Position numbers and translations under genes: made by a program. Below are positions 24,200 through 32,929 of a stretch of DNA of 39,826 nt, piece after piece (the first letter of the stretch is position 1; every line of letters begins with the position of its first letter). The notes under the pieces were generated by a model that saw nothing but the letters and a program-made list of their open reading frames with translations, was not told the DNA's origin and did no database searches. This DNA is from Methylobacterium gregans (GTDB lineage: Bacteria; Pseudomonadota; Alphaproteobacteria; Rhizobiales; Beijerinckiaceae), in NCBI RefSeq assembly GCF_022179245.1, contig NZ_BPQM01000078.1, forward strand, positions 1 to 39,826, in the 5' to 3' direction.

Positions 24200-26464
24200 C
24201 TAGATGGGCACGCCGTGGGCCTTCGCGAAGGCCGCAAGCGCGGGCCGCAGGCTGTCGCCGTCGTGCCCCCGGGCCATCTCGGCGTCGAGGAGCGCGGTGA
24301 CCGCGCCCGCGTCGAGGCTGAGCACCATCGCCTTGACCGGGCCGATCGCGGCCGGCGACATCGAGAAGTTGCGGAACCCCATGCCGATCAGCGCCATGGC
24401 GTCGAGCGGGCGCCCGCCGATCTCGCCGCAGACCGTGACCGGGCAGCCCGCGGCCTCTGCCCGCTCCGCGATCAGTCGGAAGGCGCGGATCGCCGCGACC
24501 GAGAGCGGGTCGAAGCGGTGCGCCACGCGCCGGTTCTCGCGGTCGACCGCGAACAGGAACTGCATCAGGTCGTTCGAGCCGACCGAGAGGAAGTCCGCCT
24601 CCCGGGCGATCTCGTCGATCTGGAACAGCAGCGACGGCACCTCGATCATCGCGCCGAGCTTGCAGTCGGCGGGCAGCGCGTAGCCGTGGCGGCGCAGATG
24701 CGCCTTCTCCCGCTCGACGATGGCGCGCGCGCGGACGAACTCGTCGACCGTCGCCACCATCGGAAACATGATCTTGAGCGGGTGCCCGTCCGAGGCCTTG
24801 AGGAGGGCGCGCAGCTGGACGCGCAGCAGCGCCGGGCGGTCGAGGCCGATCCGGATCGCCCGCCAGCCGAGCGCCGGGTTCTCCTCCTCGAGCTTGGGCA
24901 TGTAGGGCAGGATCTTGTCGCCGCCGATGTCGAGCGTGCGGATCGTCACCGGCTTGTCGCCCGAGGCCGTGAGCACCGCGCGGTAGAGCGCCTGCTGCTC
25001 CGCGGCCGAGGGCATCCGCTGCGCCACCATGAACTGCAGCTCGGTGCGGAACAGGCCGACGCCCTCCGCGCCCGTCTCGTTGAGGTGCGTGAGATCGACC
25101 AGCAGGCCGGCATTGAGGTGCAGGCCGATCCGCACTCCGTCCCGGGTGACCGCCGGCACGTCGCGCAGCGCCCGGTACTGCTCCTGCCGGCGGGCGCGCA
25201 GGCGCACCATCTCGGCATAGGCCGCCTCGATCTCGGGGCCGGGCCGGACATGGACCTCGCCCGCCACCGCGTCCACGATGATGCCGTCGCCGGAATCGCA
25301 GAGCGCCGCGGCGTTCTCGACCTCGCTGACCGCCGGGATGCCGAGGGCCCGCGCCACGATCGCGACGTGGCTCGTCGGGCCGCCCTCCTCCAGCACGAGG
25401 CCGCGCAGGCGCGCCGGCTCGTAGTCGAGGAGCGCGGCCGGACCCATTGAGCGGGCGACGAGGATCGCGTTCTCGGGGAGCATGCCGGGCAGGCCCACCG
25501 CCTCGTGGCCGATCAGCTCGCGCAGCAGGCGGTTCGTCAGGTCGTCGAGGTCGTGCAGGCGGTCCCGGAGATAGGGGTCGCTCTGGCGCATCATCCGGGC
25601 GCGGTTGTCGGACTGCACCCGTTCGACCGCGGCCTCGGCGGTGAGGCCGGAGCCGACCGCCTCGCGCATCCGGCGCAGCCAGCCCTTGTCGTGCGCGAAC
25701 ATGCGCACGGTCTCCAGGACCTCGCGCGACTCGGCGGTGCCGATCTTGTCGCCGCGCTCGACCAGATCGTCGATGGCCGAGCGCACGTTCTCGATCGCCG
25801 CCTCCAGCCGCGCCGTCTCGCGCTCGCTGTTCTCGGCGATCAGCCGCTTCACGACGATGCGCGGCTCGTGCAGCACCACGTGGCCGAGGCCGATGCCCTC
25901 GGCCAGCACCGTGCCGCGCACGCTCACCGCGCGGCGCGCGGCGGTGCCCGCATCGGGGGCGAGCGCCTGCAGCTCGCCCGAGGCGATCATCTCCGAGAGC
26001 ACCATCGCGGTGGTCTGGAGCGCCTCGATCTCCTCTTCCGAGTAGACCCGGTAGGTCTTGTTCTGGACGGTCAGGACGCCCAGCGTGTTGCCGGCCCTGA
26101 GCAGCGGCACGCCGAGGAAGGCGTGGAAGGCCTCCTCGCCCGTCTCCGGGCGGTAGGAGAAGGCCGGGTGCTGCTGGGCGTCGGAGAGGGCCAGCGGCTC
26201 GGCGGTCTTGGCGATGAGGCCGACGAGGCCCTCGTCCGCGCGCATGCGGGTGAGGTGCACGGCCTCGCGGTTGAGGCCCTCGGTCGCGAACAGCTCCAGG
26301 GTGTTGTCGTCGCGCAGGACGTAGACCGAGCAGACCTCGGCCACGACGTTGGCGGCGATCAGGACGACGATCCGGTCGAGGCGCGCCTGTGCGCTGACCG
26401 GCTCCGCCATCGCTTCGCGGAGGCGGCGCAGCAGCAGGCGCGGGCCTCCGGGCGCAGCGGGCAT
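24200..26464 (-). CDS. ptsP: Phosphoenolpyruvate-protein phosphotransferase PtsP (EI-Ntr)
   Basis: This 754-residue enzyme passes phosphate from PEP to NPr in the nitrogen-related PTS, a regulatory rather than sugar-transport pathway. An N-terminal GAF domain (about 25-160, with [16 protein letters not shown]) can sense small molecules such as glutamine. The PEP-utilising N-domain, the mobile domain with active His366 ([17 protein letters not shown]), and the C-terminal TIM barrel ([33 protein letters not shown]) follow in order. The length matches PtsP. The start at 26464 lies about 100 bases after lysC in the same direction. Confidence 0.95.
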   Translation of the reverse strand: MPAAPGGPRLLLRRLREAMAEPVSAQARLDRIVVLIAANVVAEVCSVYVLRDDNTLELFATEGLNREAVHLTRMRADEGLVGLIAKTAEPLALSDAQQHPAFSYRPETGEEAFHAFLGVPLLRAGNTLGVLTVQNKTYRVYSEEEIEALQTTAMVLSEMIASGELQALAPDAGTAARRAVSVRGTVLAEGIGLGHVVLHEPRIVVKRLIAENSERETARLEAAIENVRSAIDDLVERGDKIGTAESREVLETVRMFAHDKGWLRRMREAVGSGLTAEAAVERVQSDNRARMMRQSDPYLRDRLHDLDDLTNRLLRELIGHEAVGLPGMLPENAILVARSMGPAALLDYEPARLRGLVLEEGGPTSHVAIVARALGIPAVSEVENAAALCDSGDGIIVDAVAGEVHVRPGPEIEAAYAEMVRLRARRQEQYRALRDVPAVTRDGVRIGLHLNAGLLVDLTHLNETGAEGVGLFRTELQFMVAQRMPSAAEQQALYRAVLTASGDKPVTIRTLDIGGDKILPYMPKLEEENPALGWRAIRIGLDRPALLRVQLRALLKASDGHPLKIMFPMVATVDEFVRARAIVEREKAHLRRHGYALPADCKLGAMIEVPSLLFQIDEIAREADFLSVGSNDLMQFLFAVDRENRRVAHRFDPLSVAAIRAFRLIAERAEAAGCPVTVCGEIGGRPLDAMALIGMGFRNFSMSPAAIGPVKAMVLSLDAGAVTALLDAEMARGHDGDSLRPALAAFAKAHGVPI

Positions 26465-26563
26465 CGTCTCGTCATTCCAGCGTCAGGGGCCGGTTCGGCG
26501 TTCACCAGCCCTGCAACCTTGACGCCAGACGGCGTGGGCCGCGCAGGCGCCCTCCCCCCGGGT

Positions 26564-27799
26564 TCAGGCCTGATCGAGGCCGTATAGCGAGTGGAGCGTG
26601 CGAACGGCAAGCTCCGTATAGGCCGCGTCGATCAGGACCGAGAACTTGATCTCCGAGGTGGTGATCGCCCGGATGTTGATCCCCTTGGCGGCGAGCGCCC
26701 GGAACGCCTTGGCGGCGACACCCGCGTGCGAGCGCATGCCGACGCCGATCGCCGAGACCTTCACGACGTCCGTGGCGCCCTCGATCTGGGCGAATCCGAT
26801 CGCCTCCGCCTGCTGATCGAGCACCGTGCGGGCGCGCTCGTAGTCGGCGGCCGGGACCGTGAAGGTCATGTCGGTGGTCGACTGGTCGCCCGAGACCGTC
26901 TGGATGATCATGTCGACGTTGATGTTGGCGTCGGCCAGCGGCCCGAAGATCGCCGCGGCGACGCCGGGGCTGTCCTTCACGCGGCGCAGCGTGACCTGCG
27001 CCTCGTCGCGCGAGAAGGCGATCCCGGTGATGATCTGCTGTTCCACGATGTCGTCCTCGTCGCAGATGAGGGTGCCGGGGCGCGCGGCGTCCGGCGGATC
27101 GAAGGAGGAGCGCACGGTGGTCGGCACCCGGTGCACCATGGCGAGCTCGACGGAGCGGACCTGCAGCACCTTGGCGCCGAGCGAGGCCATCTCCAGCATC
27201 TCCTCGAAGGTCACGCGCTCCATGCGCTTGGCCTTCGGCACGACGCGGGGGTCGGTGGTGTAGACGCCGTCCACGTCCGTGTAGATGTCGCAGCGCTCGG
27301 CGCCGATGGCCGCGGCGACCGCCACCGCGCTGGTGTCCGAGCCGCCGCGCCCGAGCGTGGTGAGCCGGCCGGTCTCGGCGTGCATGCCCTGGAAGCCTGC
27401 GATCACCGCGACCTCGCCGCGCTTGAAGCCGGCGTCGAGCCGCGAGCCGTCGATCTCCGCGATGCGGGCCGAGCCGTGCGCGTCGGAAGTGAGGATCGGG
27501 ACCTGCCAGCCCTGCCAGGAGCGGGCCGGGATGCCCATCTTCCGGAGCGCGACGGCGAGGAGCCCGGAGGTGACCTGCTCGCCCGAGGCCACGACCGCGT
27601 CGTACTCGGCGGCGTCGTAGAGCGGGTCGGCGTCCTTGACCCAGGCGACGAGCTCGTTCGTCTTGCCGGACATGGCCGAGACCACCACCGCGACCTCGTA
27701 GCCGGCCGCGACCTCGCGGGCCACGTGGGCGGCCACGTTGCGGATCCGATCCACGTTGGCGACGGACGTGCCGCCGAACTTCATCACCAGACGGGGCAT
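26564..27799 (-). CDS. lysC: Aspartate kinase LysC
   Basis: This 411-residue enzyme phosphorylates aspartate, the first step to lysine, threonine, methionine and diaminopimelate. The kinase domain starts with VMKFGGTSVANVDRI and has VVSAMSGKTNELV, TLGRGGSDTSAVA and DIYTDVDGVYTTDPR. Two C-terminal ACT domains (from about residue 260, with GVAAAIFGPLADANINVDMI and AFRALAAKGINIRAITTS) provide feedback control. It heads the lysC-ptsP-prfA-prmC run. The 171-base gap to the divergent ubiG should hold both promoters. Confidence 0.96.
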   Translation of the reverse strand: MPRLVMKFGGTSVANVDRIRNVAAHVAREVAAGYEVAVVVSAMSGKTNELVAWVKDADPLYDAAEYDAVVASGEQVTSGLLAVALRKMGIPARSWQGWQVPILTSDAHGSARIAEIDGSRLDAGFKRGEVAVIAGFQGMHAETGRLTTLGRGGSDTSAVAVAAAIGAERCDIYTDVDGVYTTDPRVVPKAKRMERVTFEEMLEMASLGAKVLQVRSVELAMVHRVPTTVRSSFDPPDAARPGTLICDEDDIVEQQIITGIAFSRDEAQVTLRRVKDSPGVAAAIFGPLADANINVDMIIQTVSGDQSTTDMTFTVPAADYERARTVLDQQAEAIGFAQIEGATDVVKVSAIGVGMRSHAGVAAKAFRALAAKGINIRAITTSEIKFSVLIDAAYTELAVRTLHSLYGLDQA

Positions 27800-27970
27800 G
27801 TCGCGTCCGCGCTTTTGCCTGAAAGAAGCGTCCCGGTGCCGCGGACGGGGCCCGCCGGCTGTACCGGTTCGGGTTTGGGCGGGTACAAGCGGGGGGAGGG
27901 GCTGTCAACAAGCCGACCGACAGGTCGGAGGCAGTCTGAAGTCAAGCGTCACGGAACGGATCGGGCGAGC

Positions 27971-28744
27971 ATGGCCGGGGCAGGCACGGAAGGAACGGCG
28001 GGCCGGGTCGAACCGGGTCGCGTCGACTTGGCCGAGGTGGCGCGCTTCGACGCGCTCGCCGCGACGTGGTGGGACGAGGCCGGGCCGATGCGGGTGCTGC
28101 ACCGCTTCAACCCGGTGCGCCTCGCCTACATCCGCGACCGGGTCTGCCGGCATCATGGGCGCGCGGCCGACCGGCCCTTCGCGCTGGAGGGCCTGAGCGT
28201 CATCGATATCGGCTGCGGCGGCGGCATCCTGTCCGAGCCCCTGGCGCGCCTGGGGGCGGAGGTGACCGGGCTGGAGCCGGCGACGCAGAACCTCGCGGCG
28301 GCCCGGGCGCACGCCGAGGCGGGCGGCCTCGCGATCGACTACCGCGCCGACACGATCGAGGCGGTGGCGGCAGGCGGCGCCCGCTTCGACGTGGTCCTCG
28401 CCATGGAGGTGATCGAGCACGTGCCCGACCCCGAGGCCTTCCTGCGGGCGGCCTGCGCGGCGGTGAAGCCCGGTGGTCTCCTGTTCGCCGCGACCATCAA
28501 CCGGACGCTGCGCTCCTTCGCGCTCGCCATCGTGGGGGCCGAGTACGTGCTCGGCTGGCTGCCGCGGGGCACCCACGACTGGGACAAGTTCATCACGCCG
28601 GACGCGCTGAAGCGCATGCTGCGCGCGGGCGGCGTCACGCCGGTCGATACGCAGGGCGTGGTCTACAACCCGCTCAACGACGGCTGGCGCCAGAGCCGGG
28701 ACACGGCGGTGAACTACATGGTCGCGGCCGAGAAGCCGGCCTGA
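27971..28744 (+). CDS. ubiG: Ubiquinone biosynthesis O-methyltransferase UbiG
   Basis: This 257-residue SAM-dependent enzyme carries out both O-methylations in ubiquinone synthesis, at the membrane surface. The SAM loop VIDIGCGGGILSEPLARLG, the acidic VTGLEPA, VVLAMEVIEHVPDP and the C-terminal TVNRT-like FAATINRTLRSFALAIVGAEY are all typical. The N-terminal RFDALAATWWDEAGPMRVLH with LHRFNPVR is the UbiG-specific start. ATG 27971 is chosen; a long upstream open frame is an artefact of GC content. It is divergent from lysC, a common arrangement in Rhizobiales. Confidence 0.95.
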   Translation: MAGAGTEGTAGRVEPGRVDLAEVARFDALAATWWDEAGPMRVLHRFNPVRLAYIRDRVCRHHGRAADRPFALEGLSVIDIGCGGGILSEPLARLGAEVTGLEPATQNLAAARAHAEAGGLAIDYRADTIEAVAAGGARFDVVLAMEVIEHVPDPEAFLRAACAAVKPGGLLFAATINRTLRSFALAIVGAEYVLGWLPRGTHDWDKFITPDALKRMLRAGGVTPVDTQGVVYNPLNDGWRQSRDTAVNYMVAAEKPA

Positions 28745-28809
28745 GCGCCCGGGCCCGGCCCGAAAGTCCCCTTGCGGGGCGGCGCCCGCCGGGGCATCGC
28801 GCGGAGGAT

Positions 28810-28857
28810 CAGACGACGGGCGAGACGACGGGCGAGACGATGGCCGAGACGATGGGG
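28810..28857. repeat. Four 12-bp tandem repeats before a ribosome-binding site
   Basis: Units CAGACGACGGGC, GAGACGACGGGC, GAGACGATGGCC and GAGACGATGGGG lie end to end. The last unit merges with the GGGGAGG ribosome site (28854-28860) of the quinone oxidoreductase gene. Copy number could vary by slippage. Confidence 0.75.
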
Positions 28858-28865
28858 AGGACGCG

Positions 28866-29837
28866 ATGCGGGCGCTGATGTGCACGAGGCTGGGCAAGTC
28901 CGAGGATCTGAGCCTCGAGACCCTCCCGGACCCGGAGCCCGGCCCCGGCCAGGTCCTGGTGCGGGTGCGGATCGCGGCGCTCAACTTCTTCGACACGCTG
29001 ATCATCGCCGGCCGCTATCAGGTGAAGCCGTCGCTGCCCTTCTCGCCGGGCGGCGAGGCCTGCGGCGTGGTCGAGGCGCTGGGGCCGGAGGTCCAGGGCT
29101 TCGCGGTCGGCGACCGGGTGGTCGTGCACGCCAAGTTCGGCACTTGCCGCGAGCACGTGGTGGCCGATGCGGGCCAGCTCACCCGGGTGCCCGAGGGCGT
29201 CTCCGACGAGCAGGCGGCCGGCCTCACCATCACGTACGGCACCTCGCTGCACGCGCTTCGGAACCGGGCCCGGATCCGGTCGGGCGAGTGGCTCGCGGTG
29301 CTCGGCGCCTCGGGCGGGGTAGGGCTCGCGGCGGTGGAACTCGGCGCGCTGATGGGCGCCCGGGTGATCGCCTGCGCCTCCTCGGAGGACAAGCTCGCGG
29401 TTGCGAAGGCGCATGGCGCCGAGATCGGCCTCGTATACGAGCCGGCGACCCTGAAGGATGCCCTGCGCGAGGCCTCGGGCGGCGGGGTCGACGTGGTCTA
29501 CGACGCGGTCGGCGACGCCTTCGCGGAGCCGGCGTTGCGGGCGCTCCGCTGGCGCGGGCGCTACCTCGTGGTCGGCTTCGCGGCCGGCGAGATCCCGCGC
29601 CTGCCGCTGAACCTGATGCTCTTGAAGGAGCTCGACGTGCAGGGCGTCCACTGGGGCGCCTTCCTCGACCGGGACCCGGCGGCGCACCAGGAGAACCAGC
29701 GCCAGCTCCTCGCCTGGGTGGCGGAGGGGCGGCTGACGGCGAAGGTCCACGGGGTCTACCCGCTGGACGAGTACGAGGCGGCGCTCGGCATCCTCACCCG
29801 CCGCGAGGCGGTGGGCAAGGTGCTGCTGCGCGTCTAG
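28866..29837 (+). CDS. NADPH:quinone oxidoreductase-family protein (MDR superfamily)
   Basis: This 323-residue zinc-free medium-chain dehydrogenase/reductase resembles quinone oxidoreductase. The GroES-like N-terminal domain has IAALNFFDTLIIAGRY and FSPGGEACGVVEALG. The nucleotide domain has LAVLGASGGVGLAAVELGALMGARVIA, where AxxGxxG binds NADPH, and GGGVDVVYDAVGDAF. No zinc-ligand cysteine set is present. The start has a strong GGGGAGG five bases upstream, preceded by a 12-bp tandem repeat. It follows ubiG by 121 bases and may not be in the same operon. The real substrate is unknown; acyl-CoA or enone reduction is possible. Confidence 0.88.
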   Translation: MRALMCTRLGKSEDLSLETLPDPEPGPGQVLVRVRIAALNFFDTLIIAGRYQVKPSLPFSPGGEACGVVEALGPEVQGFAVGDRVVVHAKFGTCREHVVADAGQLTRVPEGVSDEQAAGLTITYGTSLHALRNRARIRSGEWLAVLGASGGVGLAAVELGALMGARVIACASSEDKLAVAKAHGAEIGLVYEPATLKDALREASGGGVDVVYDAVGDAFAEPALRALRWRGRYLVVGFAAGEIPRLPLNLMLLKELDVQGVHWGAFLDRDPAAHQENQRQLLAWVAEGRLTAKVHGVYPLDEYEAALGILTRREAVGKVLLRV

Positions 29838-29855
29838 GACGGTCGCGGGGCTGCC

Positions 29856-30869
29856 TCAGAGCAGCCCCTTCTCCCGGGCGAGCTTGACCAGATCGACCTG
29901 CGGCCGCGCGCCGATATGCTGGATCACCTCGCCGGCGGCGAGCGCGCCGAGCTTGGCCGAGGCGACGTTGTCGAGACCGCGGGCGTGGCCGGCCAGGAAG
30001 CCGGCGGCGAAGAGGTCGCCCGCGCCCGTGGTGTCGACCACCTCGGCGACGGGCGAGGCCGGCACGGCGCGGACCTCGCCGCCCTTCACCACCACCGCGC
30101 CCTCTTCCGAGCGGGTGACGAGGCCGAGCAGGTGCAGGCCGCGCCCGTTGCGCTCCTGCGCCAGCGCCTTCACGGCGGCCTCCGCATCCTCGGTCTCGTA
30201 GAGGCTCTTCAGCTCGCCGATATTGGCGAACAGGATGTCGATGCTGCCGTCGCGGATCAGCCCCAGGAACTCCTCGCGGTAGCGGCCGACGCAGAAGGCG
30301 TCCGACAGGGTCAGCGCCACGGCGTTGCCGGCGCTGTGGGCGATCTGCACCGCCTTGCGGAAGGCCTCCTTGGCGGCCGGGGGATCCCAGAGGTAGCCCT
30401 CGAGGTAGGTGACGCGGGCGCTCTCGACCACGGCCGGGTCGACGTCGGCGGGCGAGAGGCCCTGGCAGGCGCCCAGATAGGTGTTCATGGTGCGCTCGCC
30501 GTCGGGCGTCACCAGGATGAAGCAGCGGGCGGTGGCCGGTCCCTCGATCGCGGCCTTCACGGGGAAATCGACGCCCACCGCCTTCAGCTCGTGCGCGTAG
30601 AGTCCGCCGAGCTCGTCGTCGCGCACCTTGCCGATGAAGGCCGTCCGCGCGCCGAGCTTGGCCGCGCCGACCGCCGTGTTGGCGCCCGAGCCGCCCGAGA
30701 CCACGGTGGTCGGTCCCATCGCGGCGAACAGGGTCTCGGCCCGGGGCTCGTCGATCAGCGCCATCGCACCCTTCGGCACGCCCTGCTCGGCCAGGAAGGC
30801 CTCGTCGGTGCGCGCGATCAGGTCGACGATGGCGTTGCCGAGCACGAGGAGGTCGAGGGGAGCGGTCAT
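29856..30869 (-). CDS. PfkB-family carbohydrate/adenosine kinase
   Basis: This 337-residue ribokinase-fold kinase resembles adenosine kinase-like proteins of alphaproteobacteria. The substrate region is LGNAIVDLIARTDEAFL and SGGSGANTAVGAAKLG. The C-terminal signature VVDTTGAGDLFAAGFLAGHA carries the catalytic Asp. The substrate could be adenosine, a sugar or another nucleoside, since the motifs do not decide. ATG 30869 (MTAPLDLLVLG) is preferred over 30905. It converges with the quinone oxidoreductase gene, 18 bases away. Confidence 0.88.
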   Translation of the reverse strand: MTAPLDLLVLGNAIVDLIARTDEAFLAEQGVPKGAMALIDEPRAETLFAAMGPTTVVSGGSGANTAVGAAKLGARTAFIGKVRDDELGGLYAHELKAVGVDFPVKAAIEGPATARCFILVTPDGERTMNTYLGACQGLSPADVDPAVVESARVTYLEGYLWDPPAAKEAFRKAVQIAHSAGNAVALTLSDAFCVGRYREEFLGLIRDGSIDILFANIGELKSLYETEDAEAAVKALAQERNGRGLHLLGLVTRSEEGAVVVKGGEVRAVPASPVAEVVDTTGAGDLFAAGFLAGHARGLDNVASAKLGALAAGEVIQHIGARPQVDLVKLAREKGLL

Positions 30870-30920
30870 GCGGGCGTCCTGTTCCGGTTTGCCGGCCTGT
30901 CGCACCGGCGCCGGCAGGGG

Positions 30921-31496
30921 TCAAGCCGGGGGACGGGCTGGGAACAGGCCGGCCAAGTCGAGATCCAGGCCCGGCGGATCGAGCCTCAGCATGCCCTCCG
31001 CGACGATGCGGGTCTCGATCAGGTCGCCGTCGCCGCGCCGGTGGTGGATGATGAGGCGCTTCACGGCGTCCACGATGAGATAGTGCTGAACGCTCGGGAT
31101 ACGGAAATAGCCGGTCAGCTTCTCGCCGCTGTCGATGGACCGCGTGCTCGGCGACAGGATCTCGACCACGACGATGGGATCGGCGATCTCGATCGCGTCC
31201 TCATCGATGTATGCACCGCACTGAACCAGGGCATCGGGCTCGTAGACGGTCTCCCTGTCCACCCGAACCGTCATGCCGTCCGCGAACGCCTCGCAGGAGA
31301 GATTGCCCCGCTCCAGGGCGCGCTCCAGAGCGCGCTGGACCCTGGATTTGGCGCGGGCATGGCGCGCCCGCTGCGGCGACATCGTGACGACCGCGCCGGC
31401 ATCCAACTCGTAGCGGCCCGGCCGGCCCTCGGCCCAGACCAGGAACTCGTCCGCCGTCATCCGCGGCGGCGCATCAAGCTTCGGCGTTGGGCTCAT
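30921..31496 (-). CDS. Uma2-family endonuclease-like protein
   Basis: This 191-residue protein has the Uma2/DUF820 restriction-endonuclease-like fold. The N-terminal MTADEFLVWAEG and YELDAGAVVTMSPQRARHA are typical. The PD-(D/E)xK-like core is seen in YEPDALVQCG and IVVVEILSPSTRSIDSGEKL, followed by GYFRIPSVQHYLIVD. These proteins are common in cyanobacteria and scattered elsewhere, often near mobile DNA, and their natural role is unclear. No insertion sequence is nearby here. It lies 51 bases upstream of the kinase gene in the same direction. Confidence 0.85.
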   Translation of the reverse strand: MSPTPKLDAPPRMTADEFLVWAEGRPGRYELDAGAVVTMSPQRARHARAKSRVQRALERALERGNLSCEAFADGMTVRVDRETVYEPDALVQCGAYIDEDAIEIADPIVVVEILSPSTRSIDSGEKLTGYFRIPSVQHYLIVDAVKRLIIHHRRGDGDLIETRIVAEGMLRLDPPGLDLDLAGLFPARPPA

Positions 31497-31531
31497 GGAG
31501 CCAGACTAGCACGATTCGCCCGCCGCGGATC

Positions 31532-31858
31532 TCACTGCCCCTGCAGCGCCTTGACCTCGCACTGGGCGTAGTCGGCGCTGGCCTTCACGTAGGCGTTGAG
31601 CTTCTGCACGTAGGCCTCGGCGATCGGCCGGAAGGCGCCGATCTGCGCGTTGTAGGCCTTGATCTGGTCGCTGTAGGTGTAGGCCTCCCAGCCGGGACAG
31701 CCGCCCTTGGCGTCGAGGCAGGCGGGCTTCTGCGGCAGCGCGGGCTTCTCGGGGCGCTCGGCCGCGGGCGGTGCGGCGGGCGCCGTGCAGGCGGCCGAGG
31801 CCGGGCCGGAGATCGCAAAGGCCGGGATCGTGGCCAGGATCAGGACCGTGTGCCGCAT
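31532..31858 (-). CDS. Small secreted cysteine-containing hypothetical protein
   Basis: This is a 108-residue exported protein. Residues 1-22 are a signal peptide (HTVLILATIPAFAISGPASA). The mature part starts with a Pro/Ala/Glu-rich stretch (APPAAERPEKPALPQKP) and continues with four cysteines in all, one near the mature N-terminus and others in PACLDAKGGCPGW and YAQCEVKAL, so disulfides are possible. A tyrosine-rich helix-like region, YSDQIKAYNAQIGAFRPI, follows. It lies 32 bases after the MsrQ-like gene and may be co-transcribed. I do not recognise a family. Confidence 0.65.
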   Translation of the reverse strand: MRHTVLILATIPAFAISGPASAACTAPAAPPAAERPEKPALPQKPACLDAKGGCPGWEAYTYSDQIKAYNAQIGAFRPIAEAYVQKLNAYVKASADYAQCEVKALQGQ

Positions 31859-31890
31859 GGAACGCCTCCGCGCGGCCGGATCGCCCGCGG

Positions 31891-32790
31891 TCACGGCTTC
31901 TGCGGCATCGCGCGGGTCGGGACAAGGCCGGGCGCCGGGCGCGGCGCGGCCCTGGGGCTCTCCGGCCGGCCCCGCACCGCGTTGACGAGCGGCAGCAGCA
32001 GCCCGATGCCGAGTACCCACCAGGCCGGCCGGATCGGGCCGGAAAAGTCGAGGTTGGCGCCGAGCACCAGCCCGGCCGGCACGCCGCTCTTCAGGCCGTA
32101 CCACGCGGCCTCCAGCAGCGCGGTCAGCAGAGCTGTGCCCAGCGCGAGGAGGAGGAGTGACCAGGGCCGCATCGGCACGGAGAGGCGGTGCATCAGGCGC
32201 CAGCCCATCAGCAAAAGGAACAGGCCGGTCCAGAAGACCGGGTCGGTGACGTCGATCTTCGACTGAAGAAAATAATGCAGCAGCCCCAGCGCCGCGATCG
32301 GGTAGACGATCCGGTGCAGGCGGTTCCAGGTAGGCCCCATCCGGCGGATCGCGCCGTCGGTCGAGGTCCAGCCGAGCGCCACGAGGCCTGCGAGTGCCAC
32401 GAACCCGATCGTCAGGTAGATGCGCAGGGCGATCTCGGAGACCACCTTCGCGAGGTCGACGTTCTGATCGACCACGTAGAGGACGAGGTGGGCGAGTGCG
32501 TAGGCCAGCGCCGCCAGCCCGAGCATGCGCCGCAGGTTGATCAGCCGCGGCCAGTCGGCGATCCGGCGCAGCGGGCTCACTGCCAGCGTGGCGAGAAGCA
32601 GCCGGACCGCCCAGTCACCCGTGCCGTGGATCAGCGCGGTGATGGGCTTCGCCCCGAGCGCGTCGCGGGCATAGGCCTGCACGAGGTAGAGGCCGGGCGC
32701 CAGCACCAGCAGGAAGCAGAGGAGCTTCAGGGCCGAGAGGCGGCCGGCCCGGTCGAGCCAGGGGAGCGGCAGAGTCGTGCGTGCGGGCAT
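31891..32790 (-). CDS. msrQ: Ferric-reductase-like membrane protein MsrQ
   Basis: This 299-residue haem-binding inner-membrane protein normally passes electrons to the periplasmic methionine sulfoxide reductase MsrP. Six or more hydrophobic segments are visible. Likely haem ligands are H101 (ALAHLVLYV), H159 (WNRLHRIVYP) and H172 (GLLHYFLQS). The N-terminal LIHGTGDWAVRLLLATLAVSPLRR is a family hallmark. It carries an unusual C-terminal extension from about residue 230 with two further hydrophobic stretches and a Pro-rich tail. No msrP gene lies nearby in this window, although the two are usually adjacent. Confidence 0.85.
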   Translation of the reverse strand: MPARTTLPLPWLDRAGRLSALKLLCFLLVLAPGLYLVQAYARDALGAKPITALIHGTGDWAVRLLLATLAVSPLRRIADWPRLINLRRMLGLAALAYALAHLVLYVVDQNVDLAKVVSEIALRIYLTIGFVALAGLVALGWTSTDGAIRRMGPTWNRLHRIVYPIAALGLLHYFLQSKIDVTDPVFWTGLFLLLMGWRLMHRLSVPMRPWSLLLLALGTALLTALLEAAWYGLKSGVPAGLVLGANLDFSGPIRPAWWVLGIGLLLPLVNAVRGRPESPRAAPRPAPGLVPTRAMPQKP

Positions 32791-32929
32791 GCGGGGCGTG
32801 GTTCGGCTCGAAGGTGGCCGGAGAACGGCCGGGCGGCGCAGGGTGACGCATCCGAGATGTGTCCTCGGGCTCTTCGCCGCGCCGCCTCCTCGGTTACGGC
32901 CCGTGGCCTCCCGCCGCAGGGGAGGGCGC

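Noticed and set aside
30921..31496. Uma2 gene as a sign of a mobile island
   Set aside because: No transposase, integrase, repeat boundary or composition shift is seen around it.
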